From Kyrpidia tusciae DSM 2912 (GTDB lineage Bacteria; Bacillota; Bacilli; Kyrpidiales; Kyrpidiaceae), in contig NC_014098.1 of NCBI RefSeq assembly GCF_000092905.1, positions 3,038,001 to 3,102,000 of the forward strand: a stretch of DNA of 64,000 nucleotides. Reading direction: 5' to 3'. Numbering within the stretch: position 1 is the stretch's first letter; every line of letters begins with the position of its first letter. Below the pieces are notes generated by a model. It was not told the DNA's origin. It worked only from the letters and a program-made list of their open reading frames with translations, and did not search any database. This document shows, piece after piece, positions 1 through 8,233 of this stretch. The translations under genes were made by a program, and so were the position numbers.

Positions 1-1200
1 CAGATCCGCCACCTTGAGCATGACGCCTTTATTCGTCGGCTTGCGCCCGCGCCTTGTCTGCATCAACTGCTCCGCCAAGGCCAGGAGTCCCGCCTCCGTC
101 TCTGCCATCGCACTCTCCCGAAATGCGGCATCATGAGCCGCCTTCTCCGGGTTGTAGCACAGGATGTACCGTACGCCGTCCGACTTCTCGTCATCCTCCA
201 CACGGTTGCGAGGGACCTCGAGGTAATACAGATTGTCCTTGAGCTGAACATAATTCGTGAGATCCGCAAACTCCTCCAACAACCTGTCGCTCACGATTCG
301 GCCGCGTTTATGAAACCCCACGATGTACGGAAACCCAGCCTCCGCCATCAAGGCCATGTTCTTTTCCGTGACCATCCCCCGGTCGCCCACGAACACGCAC
401 TGCTCGACGGAAAATTGTTCTTTCAGGCGCGTCAAGATGTCCGGCACGGTCTCCTTATCGGAGACGTTCCCCGCAAACACCTCATGGGTGATGGGAATGC
501 CCTCTGGAGTCACCAGGAGTCCCAGTTCCACTTGCTCTAAGTCCGGACGATGGGTCCGCGAGTATCCGTGCTCTCCCAAGGGGCACTCATGCCCATACAG
601 ATGTGTACTGGTCAAATCATACAGGACCAAAGACAGTTTGAAATTGAGCAGGTCCGTCAACCGGCTGTACAACGCCCGCTCCAGCTGAGGTTTGATGTCC
701 ATGAGGTAATCCAGTGCCCGATAAAAATGCTGAAGCTGCCACGGTTCAGAACCTGCATCCGGCAGATACAGGTCATCCAGGGTCTGAAACAGATGGAGCT
801 TGCTGGAGGGGTCAACCAGCCGATGAATGACCATCGCCTGCACATACCGTGCCACATCAAAAGTGACCTCTCGGTCCTTCAGCGCATGCCGGATGGCCTC
901 CGACAGCCCGAGTTGATTCCACAAAAATTGAACCACATAGGGGACACCAAACTGCAGAACGCGATGGGTCTCCAGATCGTCAATCGAACCGGTCGTTCGG
1001 TGTTGTAGGAGTGACTCAAGTGTACGGATAATCTGCTCAATCTCCCGCTCGGAGTACTGACTGATGTTGCCGAGGCTCGCCACGCGGCGTTTTTTGACGG
1101 TCCCGCCTTCTCGATAGGACTCGACGATATGAAGGTATTTGTAGGTCTTACCATCGGGTTTCTTTGTGGATACAATCTGAGCGAACAACGGGGTCACCAC
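1..1200 (-). CDS. IS1634-type DDE transposase, C-terminus cut by window edge
   Basis: The minus frame is open without a stop from base 1200 to base 1, about 400 codons, so the C-terminal part lies outside the window. The N-terminus (VVTPLFAQIV, then KTYKYLHIVESYREGG) matches IS1634 transposases. YDLTS near residue 190 and GDRGMVTEKN near residue 270 fit the first two acidic residues of the DDE site; the last Glu is not visible. The start is taken as GTG at 1200 because a TGA lies four codons upstream; no good ribosome site was seen. Upstream is a very AT-rich stretch (1213-1268) that may contain the element end. Copy integrity cannot be judged. Confidence 0.85.
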   Translation of the reverse strand, partial: MVTPLFAQIVSTKKPDGKTYKYLHIVESYREGGTVKKRRVASLGNISQYSEREIEQIIRTLESLLQHRTTGSIDDLETHRVLQFGVPYVVQFLWNQLGLSEAIRHALKDREVTFDVARYVQAMVIHRLVDPSSKLHLFQTLDDLYLPDAGSEPWQLQHFYRALDYLMDIKPQLERALYSRLTDLLNFKLSLVLYDLTSTHLYGHECPLGEHGYSRTHRPDLEQVELGLLVTPEGIPITHEVFAGNVSDKETVPDILTRLKEQFSVEQCVFVGDRGMVTEKNMALMAEAGFPYIVGFHKRGRIVSDRLLEEFADLTNYVQLKDNLYYLEVPRNRVEDDEKSDGVRYILCYNPEKAAHDAAFRESAMAETEAGLLALAEQLMQTRRGRKPTNKGVMLKVADL

Positions 1201-1598
1201 CGTTGAGATTCATATCCACAGATATAGCATAAAAACTCGATAATATCGATATATACATCTAAAAAAGTTTGACCTACGTTTTCGGTCCGCACGTAGCCCT
1301 AACCCATGAAAAAACCGCGCAGCAGCGCGGAATTAGCATCCGGGTAAGGGCCCCAACTGTCAAACTTGAGTTCGAAGAAAAGCAACGAGAGACGGCGATC
1401 CGAAACAGCGTCAAACGTCTGGAGCGCTTCAGATACAAGGTAACACTGGAAGCCAGAACACCTGCATAGATTTACAATAGTATCCTCTTCTAAGAGTCTA
1501 TTCCACCCGTTGGACTCTGTAGGGGCCTTTTTCTATGCCAATCTATGGATTTTCACGGTAGCGGTAACATAGCAGTCCTAATCGTGCCGCTCGAAAAC
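1201..1598. other. Intergenic region: probable IS end and hic terminator
   Basis: No convincing gene. Bases 1213-1268 are AT-rich with a TCGATA/TATCGA-type palindrome and could hold the IS1634 end and its promoter. A minus-strand terminator lies at 1309-1330. AGAGTC and GACTCT form a weak inverted pair near 1489-1519. A 66-codon plus ORF at 1269-1469 has no family resemblance and runs over the terminator. Confidence 0.5.
1309..1330 (-). terminator. Rho-independent terminator downstream of hicB
   Basis: On the minus strand CCGCGC-TGCT-GCGCGG is followed directly by six T, a compact GC hairpin with a T tract. It lies about 270 bp past the hicB stop in the direction of transcription. Confidence 0.65.
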
Positions 1599-1952
1599 TT
1601 ACCGACTTAGCTTGTGCAACACATACTGGTTCAACGACACGCCCTCTTGACGTGCTTTCATAACAAGTTCTCGGTGCAAGTTCTTCGGAACTCTCACGAC
1701 AAACTTACCACTGTATTCGTCGTCAGACTCCGGCTCCGGGATCGAATCGCCATGCTCGAGTTTCACTTCCAACCAGCCTTCCATGGCCTCCCGGATGTTC
1801 TGGAATGCCTCCTCCGGAGTTTTCCCGTCACTCATACAACCGTCCAGTTCCAGAACTTTGGCGAAGTAGTACAAACCATCACCATCGTCTCGCGGTTTAA
1901 TCTGAATGGTGTATGGAAGATTCATGTAATACGAAACATCTTTGTTTGCCAT
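1599..1952 (-). CDS. hicB: HicB-family antitoxin
   Basis: A 117 aa protein. The N-terminal half (YTIQIKPRDDGDGLYYF, LELDGCMSDGKTPEEAFQNI) is the HicB partial RNase-H-like fold that binds and blocks the HicA mRNA interferase. The C-terminal 30 residues (KFVVRVPKNLHRELVMKA..GVSLNQYV) look like a ribbon-helix-helix DNA-binding domain, so the protein probably also represses its own promoter. The start is placed at MANKDV (1952); MNLPYT at 1925 is an alternative, and the frame stays open upstream to 2033 with non-conserved sequence. It lies 46 bp downstream of the hicA reading frame, the usual hicA-hicB order. Confidence 0.88.
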   Translation of the reverse strand: MANKDVSYYMNLPYTIQIKPRDDGDGLYYFAKVLELDGCMSDGKTPEEAFQNIREAMEGWLEVKLEHGDSIPEPESDDEYSGKFVVRVPKNLHRELVMKARQEGVSLNQYVLHKLSR

Positions 1953-1998
1953 TGTTCTCTGGCAAGGGCAGAATGGAGTTGAACGGACGAGGAGCCTG

Positions 1999-2223
1999 TC
2001 ACTCCCCGATTCGCTTGATGATTTCCTCCACATACGCCGCCTTCAATGGGTTTTGTTCTTTCAGTGTGATGACATCGCCGTCTTGGTTTCTGAACTGCCG
2101 ATGCGAACCTTTCGTCCGAACCAACTCGTATCCGTATTACCTCAGGACCTTGACGGCTTCATCGTATCTAATCCCGTTTGGGCGGCTCTTCATTTTTGGG
2201 ACGATTTTCTCTACCCTTGCCAT
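1999..2223 (-). pseudogene. hicA: hicA toxin gene with premature in-frame TAA
   Basis: Read from ATG 2223 the frame encodes MARVEKIVPKMKSRPNGIRY and continues with the HicA double-stranded-RNA-binding-like fold, including the hallmark KGSHRQF around the catalytic His, up to TGA at 1999-2001 (74 codons). Codon 29, at 2137-2139, reads TAA, so the catalytic half is cut off. The rest is clean and unmistakable HicA with no frameshift, so decay looks recent; one C-to-T or A-to-T change could produce this stop. A strong ribosome site (GGAGGTGGAGC before ATG) is kept. Reinitiation at an in-frame TTG (2124) would give only a fragment. A sequencing error is the alternative. Confidence 0.85.
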
Positions 2224-2240
2224 GCTCCACCTCCTGCATT

Positions 2241-2264
2241 TATAGTACTATATATGATACTATA
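2241..2264. promoter_or_regulatory. Palindromic operator/promoter of the hic locus
   Basis: TATAGTA (2241-2247) and TACTATA (2258-2264) form an inverted repeat with a 10 bp spacer, and TACTATA also occurs at 2246-2252 as a direct repeat. The site is 18-41 bp upstream of hicA and overlaps likely AT-rich -10 elements. HicB ribbon-helix-helix proteins bind such palindromes; binding here is inference. Confidence 0.55.
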
Positions 2265-2372
2265 GTGCAAGAGGATGGAGAAATTTTTTCCCGGAAAACC
2301 ACCTGTCTACATAACGCCATCCTCACCGCTCCGTACCATCCAGCGGGCATACCTTTCCACCCCCACTATACC

Positions 2373-2780
2373 ATGCCCAAAACCATGGTTGAGCGCCAAG
2401 ATTGCGCCAGATTTGTCACTTTTCCCGACCTTCCTGGTTGTGTTACAGAAGGCGACAACCTGGAAGAAGCATTGAAGATGGCCTCTGAAGCGATGGCCCT
2501 CCACCTGTACGGCATGGAACAAGACGGGGATGAAATCCCGACTCCTTCCAATCCTGCTAAAGTACAGATCCCAGACGACACCAGCCCTGGTGCTTTCGTC
2601 ACATTGATCCAGGCCCGTACTGAGCCAATCCACGACGAGATGCAGAAAAGGGCGGTCAAGAAAACATTGACCATTCCCAAGTGGCTGAACGACGCAGCCG
2701 AAAAGGAAGGGATCAACTTCTCGCAGGTTCTTCAATACGCCCTAAAGGAACAGCTTGGATTCATCGACAAACGCTCTTAA
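2373..2780 (+). CDS. Orphan HicB-like antitoxin with shortened N-terminus
   Basis: A 135 aa protein transcribed away from the hicAB locus. RFVTFPDLPGCVTEGDNLEE followed by ALKMASEAMALHLYGM is the diagnostic HicB core, and KKTLTIPKWLNDAAEKEGIN is a ribbon-helix-helix-like DNA-binding end. The usual first beta strand (a K-Y-x-Y-P-A-x-F pattern) is missing: the residues before the core (MPKTMVERQDCA) are unlike the family, and upstream in-frame sequence is no better, so the N-terminus may be degraded or recombined. No HicA frame lies beside it. MVERQD (2385) is an alternative start. Function as an active antitoxin is uncertain. Confidence 0.75.
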   Translation: MPKTMVERQDCARFVTFPDLPGCVTEGDNLEEALKMASEAMALHLYGMEQDGDEIPTPSNPAKVQIPDDTSPGAFVTLIQARTEPIHDEMQKRAVKKTLTIPKWLNDAAEKEGINFSQVLQYALKEQLGFIDKRS

Positions 2781-3052
2781 CATGAAAGGGCCTGGAAAAT
2801 ATAGAGAGGAGTTTCCATAAAAATTGACGAAATATATAGCACCTTAACTAAGGAGGGGTGACGACCTGCCTTCACCAGCCACCTATGTAACTGTTCAACA
2901 CCGACCCATTTTCATCTTGCTGCTGGTGCCGCCCCAGCGGCATGGGGGTCTACTTGGAGCAATGTTGCCCAAACTGGACGACTAAATTACTTTTTCGTTA
3001 AAACTTATCTCCCAATGGCCTTTCGGGAGATTGCCGTATGCATCATTTGTTT

Positions 3053-3343
3053 TCACTTCGCCCGCTTGATTTCTCGCAACTCGGTTTCCTGCTCAAGCGA
3101 GCGGAGGGCAAGTGATTCGATGATTTTGTCTTGGCGTTTCTGACCTTCTATGAGAGCAGAAATGTCCGTCTGCATGTCGCTGACTTTCTGATTGGTTGAC
3201 GCAACGATGCCGATAACTTGGGTAATCATGTCGCCATGTTGTTTCTGTATGGATTCGACGTGCAGGAGGCGTTCGTCCATTATTGAAACCTTGGATTCAA
3301 TCGAATCAAGTTTTTGCAGAATCAAGTCGAGTTTGTCAGGCAT
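3053..3343 (-). CDS. Small coiled-coil protein, function unknown
   Basis: A 96 aa protein that reads as one long amphipathic coiled coil (LDLILQKLDSIESKVSIMDE, then heptads of I/L/V to the end) with a charged tail ending EIKRAK. No enzymatic motif or membrane segment. A good ribosome site (GAGGAGATAACCC before ATG) supports the start. It begins 67 bp after the stop of the SMC-like ATPase on the same strand with no visible terminator between, so it may be the third gene of that operon. Similar short coiled-coil proteins are common in Firmicutes without known function, so it could also be an independent gene. Confidence 0.7.
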   Translation of the reverse strand: MPDKLDLILQKLDSIESKVSIMDERLLHVESIQKQHGDMITQVIGIVASTNQKVSDMQTDISALIEGQKRQDKIIESLALRSLEQETELREIKRAK

Positions 3344-3410
3344 GGGTTATCTCCTCGTAACAGGTGAAGACGACGATACCCATCACCTATCACCATCCTC
3401 TCCATCCTGA

Positions 3411-5903
3411 TTACATCTTCTTTGATAACGATTTGTACCAACTCCTAGATCCGTTGGATTTGTCAACAAATCTAAAGCATTCTGCAAAGTCATCGATTGT
3501 TTTCAGAACGCCCTTCAATACGGGTGGCGCCAGACTAGTCGACGCTGTCTCATAGTGACTCACCCAGTTACCAAGGAGCGCTGGTAGGTGAATCTTATCA
3601 AGAGCCTCCACCTGGGCGTCGTCGAGTACCAAATCACCGGCCTTTTTATGTAGGTGGACAGCAGCGTTAATAGCGTTCAGGCAGTTGGACACCATCTTCC
3701 TGTGGTCGTTCATCACGAAATCGAGCGGGACAGGAATCTGGACCTTGCTGATGATCTGAAGTAATTTGAACTCCAGATAATGGCGAATCAATGGCTTTGC
3801 CGCGTCAACTTGTCCAGCATTGAGTAAATGTATTGCAGTTTCCCGGAGACGGTTGGCATCCTGGCTTTGACTCATAACGGCTCCCGTCGGCGGCCATCCC
3901 TGTAGCTTCTGATGATACCAATCGGCGTTATTGCCCAGCTTATCAAAGTATTTTTCAAGCAAACTGTCGTGGCTGAGTATGATGAACTGTGGTCCATGCG
4001 GATTTCTTGGGTGCTGAAGACTGGATCGAATCACTTCCATGAGACTATACTGATTACCCGCATCGAAACTGGATGTCACGTCGTCAAGCACGACGAACCT
4101 GGCCAGACCCTTATGCTTTAATGCGGCGCTAAGAAAAACCGAAATTGCGAGAGCGTTACGATAGCTCTCCGACAGGAGGGCTTTAGCAGAAACCCCACTC
4201 TGGCCGTAGAAATCACTGAGTTGAAGGTGCAGATTTTGTCTTCGTTCATCTCGCTGAAGCTCCGGAACGATTTCGTTAATCTGTACGATCTGTCCGAACA
4301 TAGATTTGTATTCAGCATCGATCGCTGAGATTTTTCGGCGTGACATATCGGCTTCCGCCTCTTCGAACACCGCCGCAGCGTTTTTTATAAACTGTTGCCA
4401 ACGCTCCCTCATACGCAGCTTCGATTCCACCTTGGCTTGTTGAACGACTTTCTTACAATATTGGTGGAGTGCTTCGCGAAACTGGCGGCTGTATTCAACC
4501 TGCTCTGTCAATCTTACAAGTGATGGAGGCAGTTCCTTTTCCAGTTCGTCCTTCCGAGCCTTCGCTACGGCAAGTGCTTCGGTCCGTTTTTTCTCAAGAT
4601 TATCCAATATGGCGATCGCGGCTTCGACGTCAGCAAGTGTTAATTCACCAGAAGAGGCCCTTTGTGAAAGTGAAGTCGTAATCTTCTCCTGCTCAGCAAC
4701 TTCCAGTGTTTGAGCTCGCTCCAACGTTTGCAACCGTCTGACCCAAGTAGCTGAAAACCAGCTCGACCTTATGTCAGCAGCTTTGGCCGCAACGTGGCTA
4801 TACTGATCAATCTGTCTTCTTACCAACTCACTAATCTCGATCTTTAGATCGCTTTCGCACAGTGGGCATTTATTAGGTTCTTCCCATTCGCCTCCATCAA
4901 GGAGAGCTTTTGCTGCTTCATATAACCTCTTAAACAGGTCGCCGCGTGTTGCTTTGAGAAGAGCATCTTTTTCCCGAAGCAACAGACATATAACCTCTTG
5001 TTCGGCCAAGGTAGAGACATGATCGGCCTGCCCCAACGACTCAAGCTCGACAATTTTTTGAATCGTATTCTCAAGCTCCCGACGCTTCTCACCACCTTCT
5101 GCCATCTTGATCGTCTCTTTGATTGCATCGAAATCGATCTGATTAAAATCTTTGCCTTCAACATGGTCTTTGATGAGTTCGATACCTGCAAGTACTTCGA
5201 GCACATCGGCAACACACTGTTCAATTTGCGACAAGTCCGTAAGCATTTTGCCCGTGAGTCCTTGGTAGGATGCCTCAAGACTTCGAGACACAGTCTGTAC
5301 CGCATCCTTCGCATTTTGGACTTCGGTACGGAGGACGGTAATATCGAAGTCAGAGTTGAGTACACGAGTGTCACTCACTGCTTGAAGGGCTTGACGGAAA
5401 TCCGAATAGCTCGACAAGCCAAGCAAAGCTGAGAAAGAACGGCCCCTCTCAAGTGGCACGCTGTCAATAAATCGATTGAAGGTCCGGTAATCGAGAAGCG
5501 TGAAGTCTGCGTCCAAATTCGCTAGGAGTCCTTGAGGATTCGGATGGCCGGAAGGACTCGTCACGATTCGGTTACCACTACTGTCGCGTTGAACCAGGAT
5601 AGTGACAGGAGAAGCTTGATCGTCGGGCGTGAGTTCAATCTCAATGGTGGCCGTACCTTGGGAATGAAACATGTTGCAAATATAATCTTCCGGTTTCTCT
5701 TGGGCCTGAAATTCTTCCAGCCTGGGCACTTTTCCGCGGATAGCATAACTAAGAGCTTCAAATATAGAACTCTTGCCCACGCCGTTTGCCGCAAACACGG
5801 AATTCACTGCGTTCGTCCGAAATCGCACATCAAGGGGATTGGACTCGTTATTGATTCCCCGGAACCCCTCTATTTTGACGCGGGAGAGGAAATAGCGGGT
5901 CAT
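3411..5903 (-). CDS. SMC/Rad50-like ATPase with CPLC hook motif and unassigned C-terminal domain
   Basis: An 830 aa protein. The Walker A motif is at residues 38-46 (AANGVGKSS), within an SMC/RecF-type start (VKIEGFRGINN). A long helical, coiled-coil-rich middle (about 180-540) carries CPLC at 346-349, as in Rad50-type zinc hooks and in RloC nucleases. The ABC signature is a variant (LLSESYRNALAISVF, 576-590), Walker B and D-loop read FVVLDDVTSSFD (603-614), and the H-loop is LSHD (643-646). About 170 residues follow the ATPase core, mostly helical, with a RLRETAIH stretch (685-692) and NWVSHYE (779-785), and could be an effector domain. Its ATG overlaps the upstream small gene by 4 bp. The setting suggests defence, but no known named system was recognised. 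Confidence 0.85.
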   Translation of the reverse strand: MTRYFLSRVKIEGFRGINNESNPLDVRFRTNAVNSVFAANGVGKSSIFEALSYAIRGKVPRLEEFQAQEKPEDYICNMFHSQGTATIEIELTPDDQASPVTILVQRDSSGNRIVTSPSGHPNPQGLLANLDADFTLLDYRTFNRFIDSVPLERGRSFSALLGLSSYSDFRQALQAVSDTRVLNSDFDITVLRTEVQNAKDAVQTVSRSLEASYQGLTGKMLTDLSQIEQCVADVLEVLAGIELIKDHVEGKDFNQIDFDAIKETIKMAEGGEKRRELENTIQKIVELESLGQADHVSTLAEQEVICLLLREKDALLKATRGDLFKRLYEAAKALLDGGEWEEPNKCPLCESDLKIEISELVRRQIDQYSHVAAKAADIRSSWFSATWVRRLQTLERAQTLEVAEQEKITTSLSQRASSGELTLADVEAAIAILDNLEKKRTEALAVAKARKDELEKELPPSLVRLTEQVEYSRQFREALHQYCKKVVQQAKVESKLRMRERWQQFIKNAAAVFEEAEADMSRRKISAIDAEYKSMFGQIVQINEIVPELQRDERRQNLHLQLSDFYGQSGVSAKALLSESYRNALAISVFLSAALKHKGLARFVVLDDVTSSFDAGNQYSLMEVIRSSLQHPRNPHGPQFIILSHDSLLEKYFDKLGNNADWYHQKLQGWPPTGAVMSQSQDANRLRETAIHLLNAGQVDAAKPLIRHYLEFKLLQIISKVQIPVPLDFVMNDHRKMVSNCLNAINAAVHLHKKAGDLVLDDAQVEALDKIHLPALLGNWVSHYETASTSLAPPVLKGVLKTIDDFAECFRFVDKSNGSRSWYKSLSKKM

Positions 5904-6136
5904 GAACTCACCTCTTTCTCTGAAGAAGCAAGCAGTTCATCGAGGGACGATTTCACACTGACATTGAATTCAGATCGTACAGCACGACGGCGAGCATCGT
6001 CGATAACCCCTTTCAGCTTTGCTACGTGCGCCCGGAAGATAGCTTCCATTTCCGGGTCTTTGGAGGCCATATGGTCCAGAAAGGCTTCGAGATTCTCGTC
6101 AAAGCCCTTGGATTCGTCAAACCGAAATGCCGTCAT
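5900..6136 (-). CDS. Small acidic partner of the SMC-like ATPase, unknown function
   Basis: A 78 aa protein (MTAFRFDESKGFDENLEAFL) ending in SSEKEVSS; it is charged and predicted helical, with no recognisable domain. ATG 6136 is chosen because the strong ribosome site (GGGGAGGAGG) sits 9 bases before it; an in-frame ATG at 6145 overlaps that site and would give 81 aa. The stop overlaps the ATPase start by 4 bp, so the pair is translationally coupled and probably forms one complex. It is the first gene of the operon. An IS630 remnant lies just upstream, so the promoter region (6146-6287) may be partly IS-derived. Confidence 0.75.
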   Translation of the reverse strand: MTAFRFDESKGFDENLEAFLDHMASKDPEMEAIFRAHVAKLKGVIDDARRRAVRSEFNVSVKSSLDELLASSEKEVSS

Positions 6137-6287
6137 ATTGTGCATCCTCCTCCCCGTTCAAGATCTTACATGGAGTATTATGACGCTCCCAATCCCTTAG
6201 AGATCTATAAATTGCTGTTTCCGAAAAGTCGCTGTACATATACCCTTTGTACGTTCATTTTCGGTTTCCTCCAGTCTATGAGCTCCG

Positions 6288-7020
6288 TCACTGAAGGTTT
6301 GCATGGCAGTTATGCTCGTTTTGCCAACGCAGGCACGACCGAATCGCTGTGGCCAACGCCTCGTGATTGGGATAGTGACTCCCGCGCAACACAAACGATC
6401 GTAACGGCGAAAAATGGCATTCGATGCGGTTCAACCATGATGCCTGGGTCCGTGCGAAAATCGGTTCCACGTCATTTTCTGCAGCCCACTCAGTCACAGT
6501 ACGATTTGTGAGGTACAAATTGTCCAAAACTACGTACAGCCGTTCAGAGCGGTGATACCGCAAACTCAGGATCATTCGAGGCTTTCCATGTCTTGTGTGC
6601 TGGTCGGTAATGTCGACTTCCTCCAGAATGACGCGAATGGTCTCCATGCTCATGGAGGTCACGATGCCCCGCCTTTCGGCCTCCTCTTTGAGCTTGGACA
6701 GTGACCAATGGGTAAAGGGCAAACCCAGGGTGTTTGGCGGGATCTGGGCCAACTCAATGATCGCGGCTCTTTGTTCTTCGGTAGAGGTCCGCGGTCGTCC
6801 GCCCCTGTACCCGGGGTCTTAAGTCCTCCACTCTATGCTGATTGAAGGCATCAATAAGATGACGAATGTGCCCTGAGAGAGGTGATACAACTCGGAAATC
6901 TCCGGCATGTTCATCTTTTGAGCGGAAGCCAACACGACCAAAGCCCGTCGCACTTCAACGGGGTTGGATCCTTTGCGAGCCCTCTTCACAAGTTCATTTC
7001 CCTCTTCAGGTGTCAGATCT
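6288..7020 (-). pseudogene. IS630-family transposase remnant
   Basis: Pieces of one IS630 transposase lie in order on the minus strand in three frames. First, VEVRRALVVLASAQKMNMPE (around 6900-6960). Then HIRHLIDAFNQHRVEDL (around 6820-6880). Then PGYRGGRPRTSTEEQR running into an open frame ending at 6288. Two frameshifts (near 6880 and 6825) separate them. The last piece keeps RLYVVLDNL and ASWLNRIECHF, the second Asp and the Glu of the DDE site. About 80-100 residues between VILEEV and RLYVVLDNL, including the first catalytic Asp, are mostly gone. The copy is dead. It lies between the RES gene and the ATPase operon. Confidence 0.85.
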
Positions 7021-7144
7021 CAGACAAAGATGCACAAGATGATCACCACCTGGGATAATCATTCGACAGACAACTGGCCATCCCTTTCGATTTATCCAAC
7101 TACATTGCCCGAAGGGGCACTCGTCCCCGTTACTATACATTTCG

Positions 7145-8230
7145 TCAAGTACAGTGGATCATCCTTTCACTAGACGCCAATAACAGAGCCTTTTCTCCTA
7201 ACTTAGGATCTCTCAGGTTGCCGGTACAATCTTTCTGGGTTAAAAAGAGGACGCAATGTTTGCCGCCCGGCCTGCGCGTGCTCGGATAGAGGATCCCGTC
7301 AAGCCGTTCTCCTCCGGGCAGTCTGAAAGCATACCGAAAATACTCCGCCACCACCTGCGTGGGCACGTATTCCAGATGTTCTTTACCGTCTTTTTCGACC
7401 GGCTTTGAGATATCCCTGACAAAATTGTTCAAAAATATGATCGGACCGCGCCACCTGCGTTTCTCGGGGTCAAACAGACTTGACTCTTTCGGCATTTCAA
7501 CCAGATCCAGCACGCGGAGGGTTCGCAATGTACGGAATACGCCAATACTTGCATCCAGGGGTTCGTCCCCTGTAGCAATCTCGGCCAGAACAGTTTCCCG
7601 ATCCTCCGCGCCGTAAAACATGGGAATACCCGTCGCACTCATACGGTTGGACGAAACAGCCTTGTTCTTTGGAACGGGCCCAAGATCGGTAACCGATGTA
7701 TAGGGCTGGAGGTTGTCGTTTATCCTCCCTCTGAAAAAAACACTCCCGACCTGGACCGTTTTGATCATGCCCAACTCGGTGACAATTTTACCAAGAAAAA
7801 ATAGGATTTCAGCCGCATATGACCGTGCATCCAGTGACCGATCACTCTCGATTGAAACCTGATGAAAAAAGTACCGATTTTCATGTTTTACATACTCACA
7901 AAAATACATCCAATCGAAATATAGCCCCTCATCCTCCGTTTCCCCGTAAGGATCTTTGCGACACCATTCCGTATCCATTCCCAGAGCGTTGAGGATGTCT
8001 TCTCGGTGAGAGTCCTCATGTATGATCAAGCCCGTATATTCAAGGAGTTCCCATGTGTCGATAACTTCTCCTTGCCAGCCTCCTTCACTGGAGTCCCAGC
8101 CAAGACTGTTCATCGCATGTTCCCACTCGGATTTGTGGCACTCAATCCTATGCACAGTACAGATAGAATAAAAGGTTGGTGTGTACACATGGGTCTCACC
8201 AGGCCTTGATGATGCCATTGTGTACCGCAT
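7145..8230 (-). CDS. HEPN/RES N-terminal plus RES-domain protein (putative NAD-degrading toxin)
   Basis: A 361 aa protein. Residues 30-120 (CRKDPYGETEDEGLYFDW and CEYVKHENRYFF) resemble the N-terminal domain found in front of RES domains. Residues 160-330 look like a RES domain: FFRGR (165-169), NRMSATGIPMFYGAEDRETV with the following AE, YVPTQVVAEYFR (288-299) and DGILYPS (311-317) supply the Arg, Tyr/Glu and Ser positions expected. Studied RES toxins consume NAD+. No Xre-type antitoxin is adjacent. Its first ATG is only 3 bp from the fliB stop; MASSRP (8218) has a better-spaced GGGG upstream and may be the real start. It could belong to the accessory island or be co-transcribed with fliB. 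Confidence 0.82.
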   Translation of the reverse strand: MRYTMASSRPGETHVYTPTFYSICTVHRIECHKSEWEHAMNSLGWDSSEGGWQGEVIDTWELLEYTGLIIHEDSHREDILNALGMDTEWCRKDPYGETEDEGLYFDWMYFCEYVKHENRYFFHQVSIESDRSLDARSYAAEILFFLGKIVTELGMIKTVQVGSVFFRGRINDNLQPYTSVTDLGPVPKNKAVSSNRMSATGIPMFYGAEDRETVLAEIATGDEPLDASIGVFRTLRTLRVLDLVEMPKESSLFDPEKRRWRGPIIFLNNFVRDISKPVEKDGKEHLEYVPTQVVAEYFRYAFRLPGGERLDGILYPSTRRPGGKHCVLFLTQKDCTGNLRDPKLGEKALLLASSERMIHCT

Positions 8231-8233
8231 CCC

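Noticed and set aside
1269-1469. 66-codon plus-strand ORF
   Set aside because: No ribosome site, no family resemblance, and it overlaps a minus-strand terminator.
2781-3052. Cys-rich ORF-like stretch (SCCWCRPSG) around 2890-3000
   Set aside because: No start codon or ribosome site in frame and no family resemblance; may be old transposon debris.
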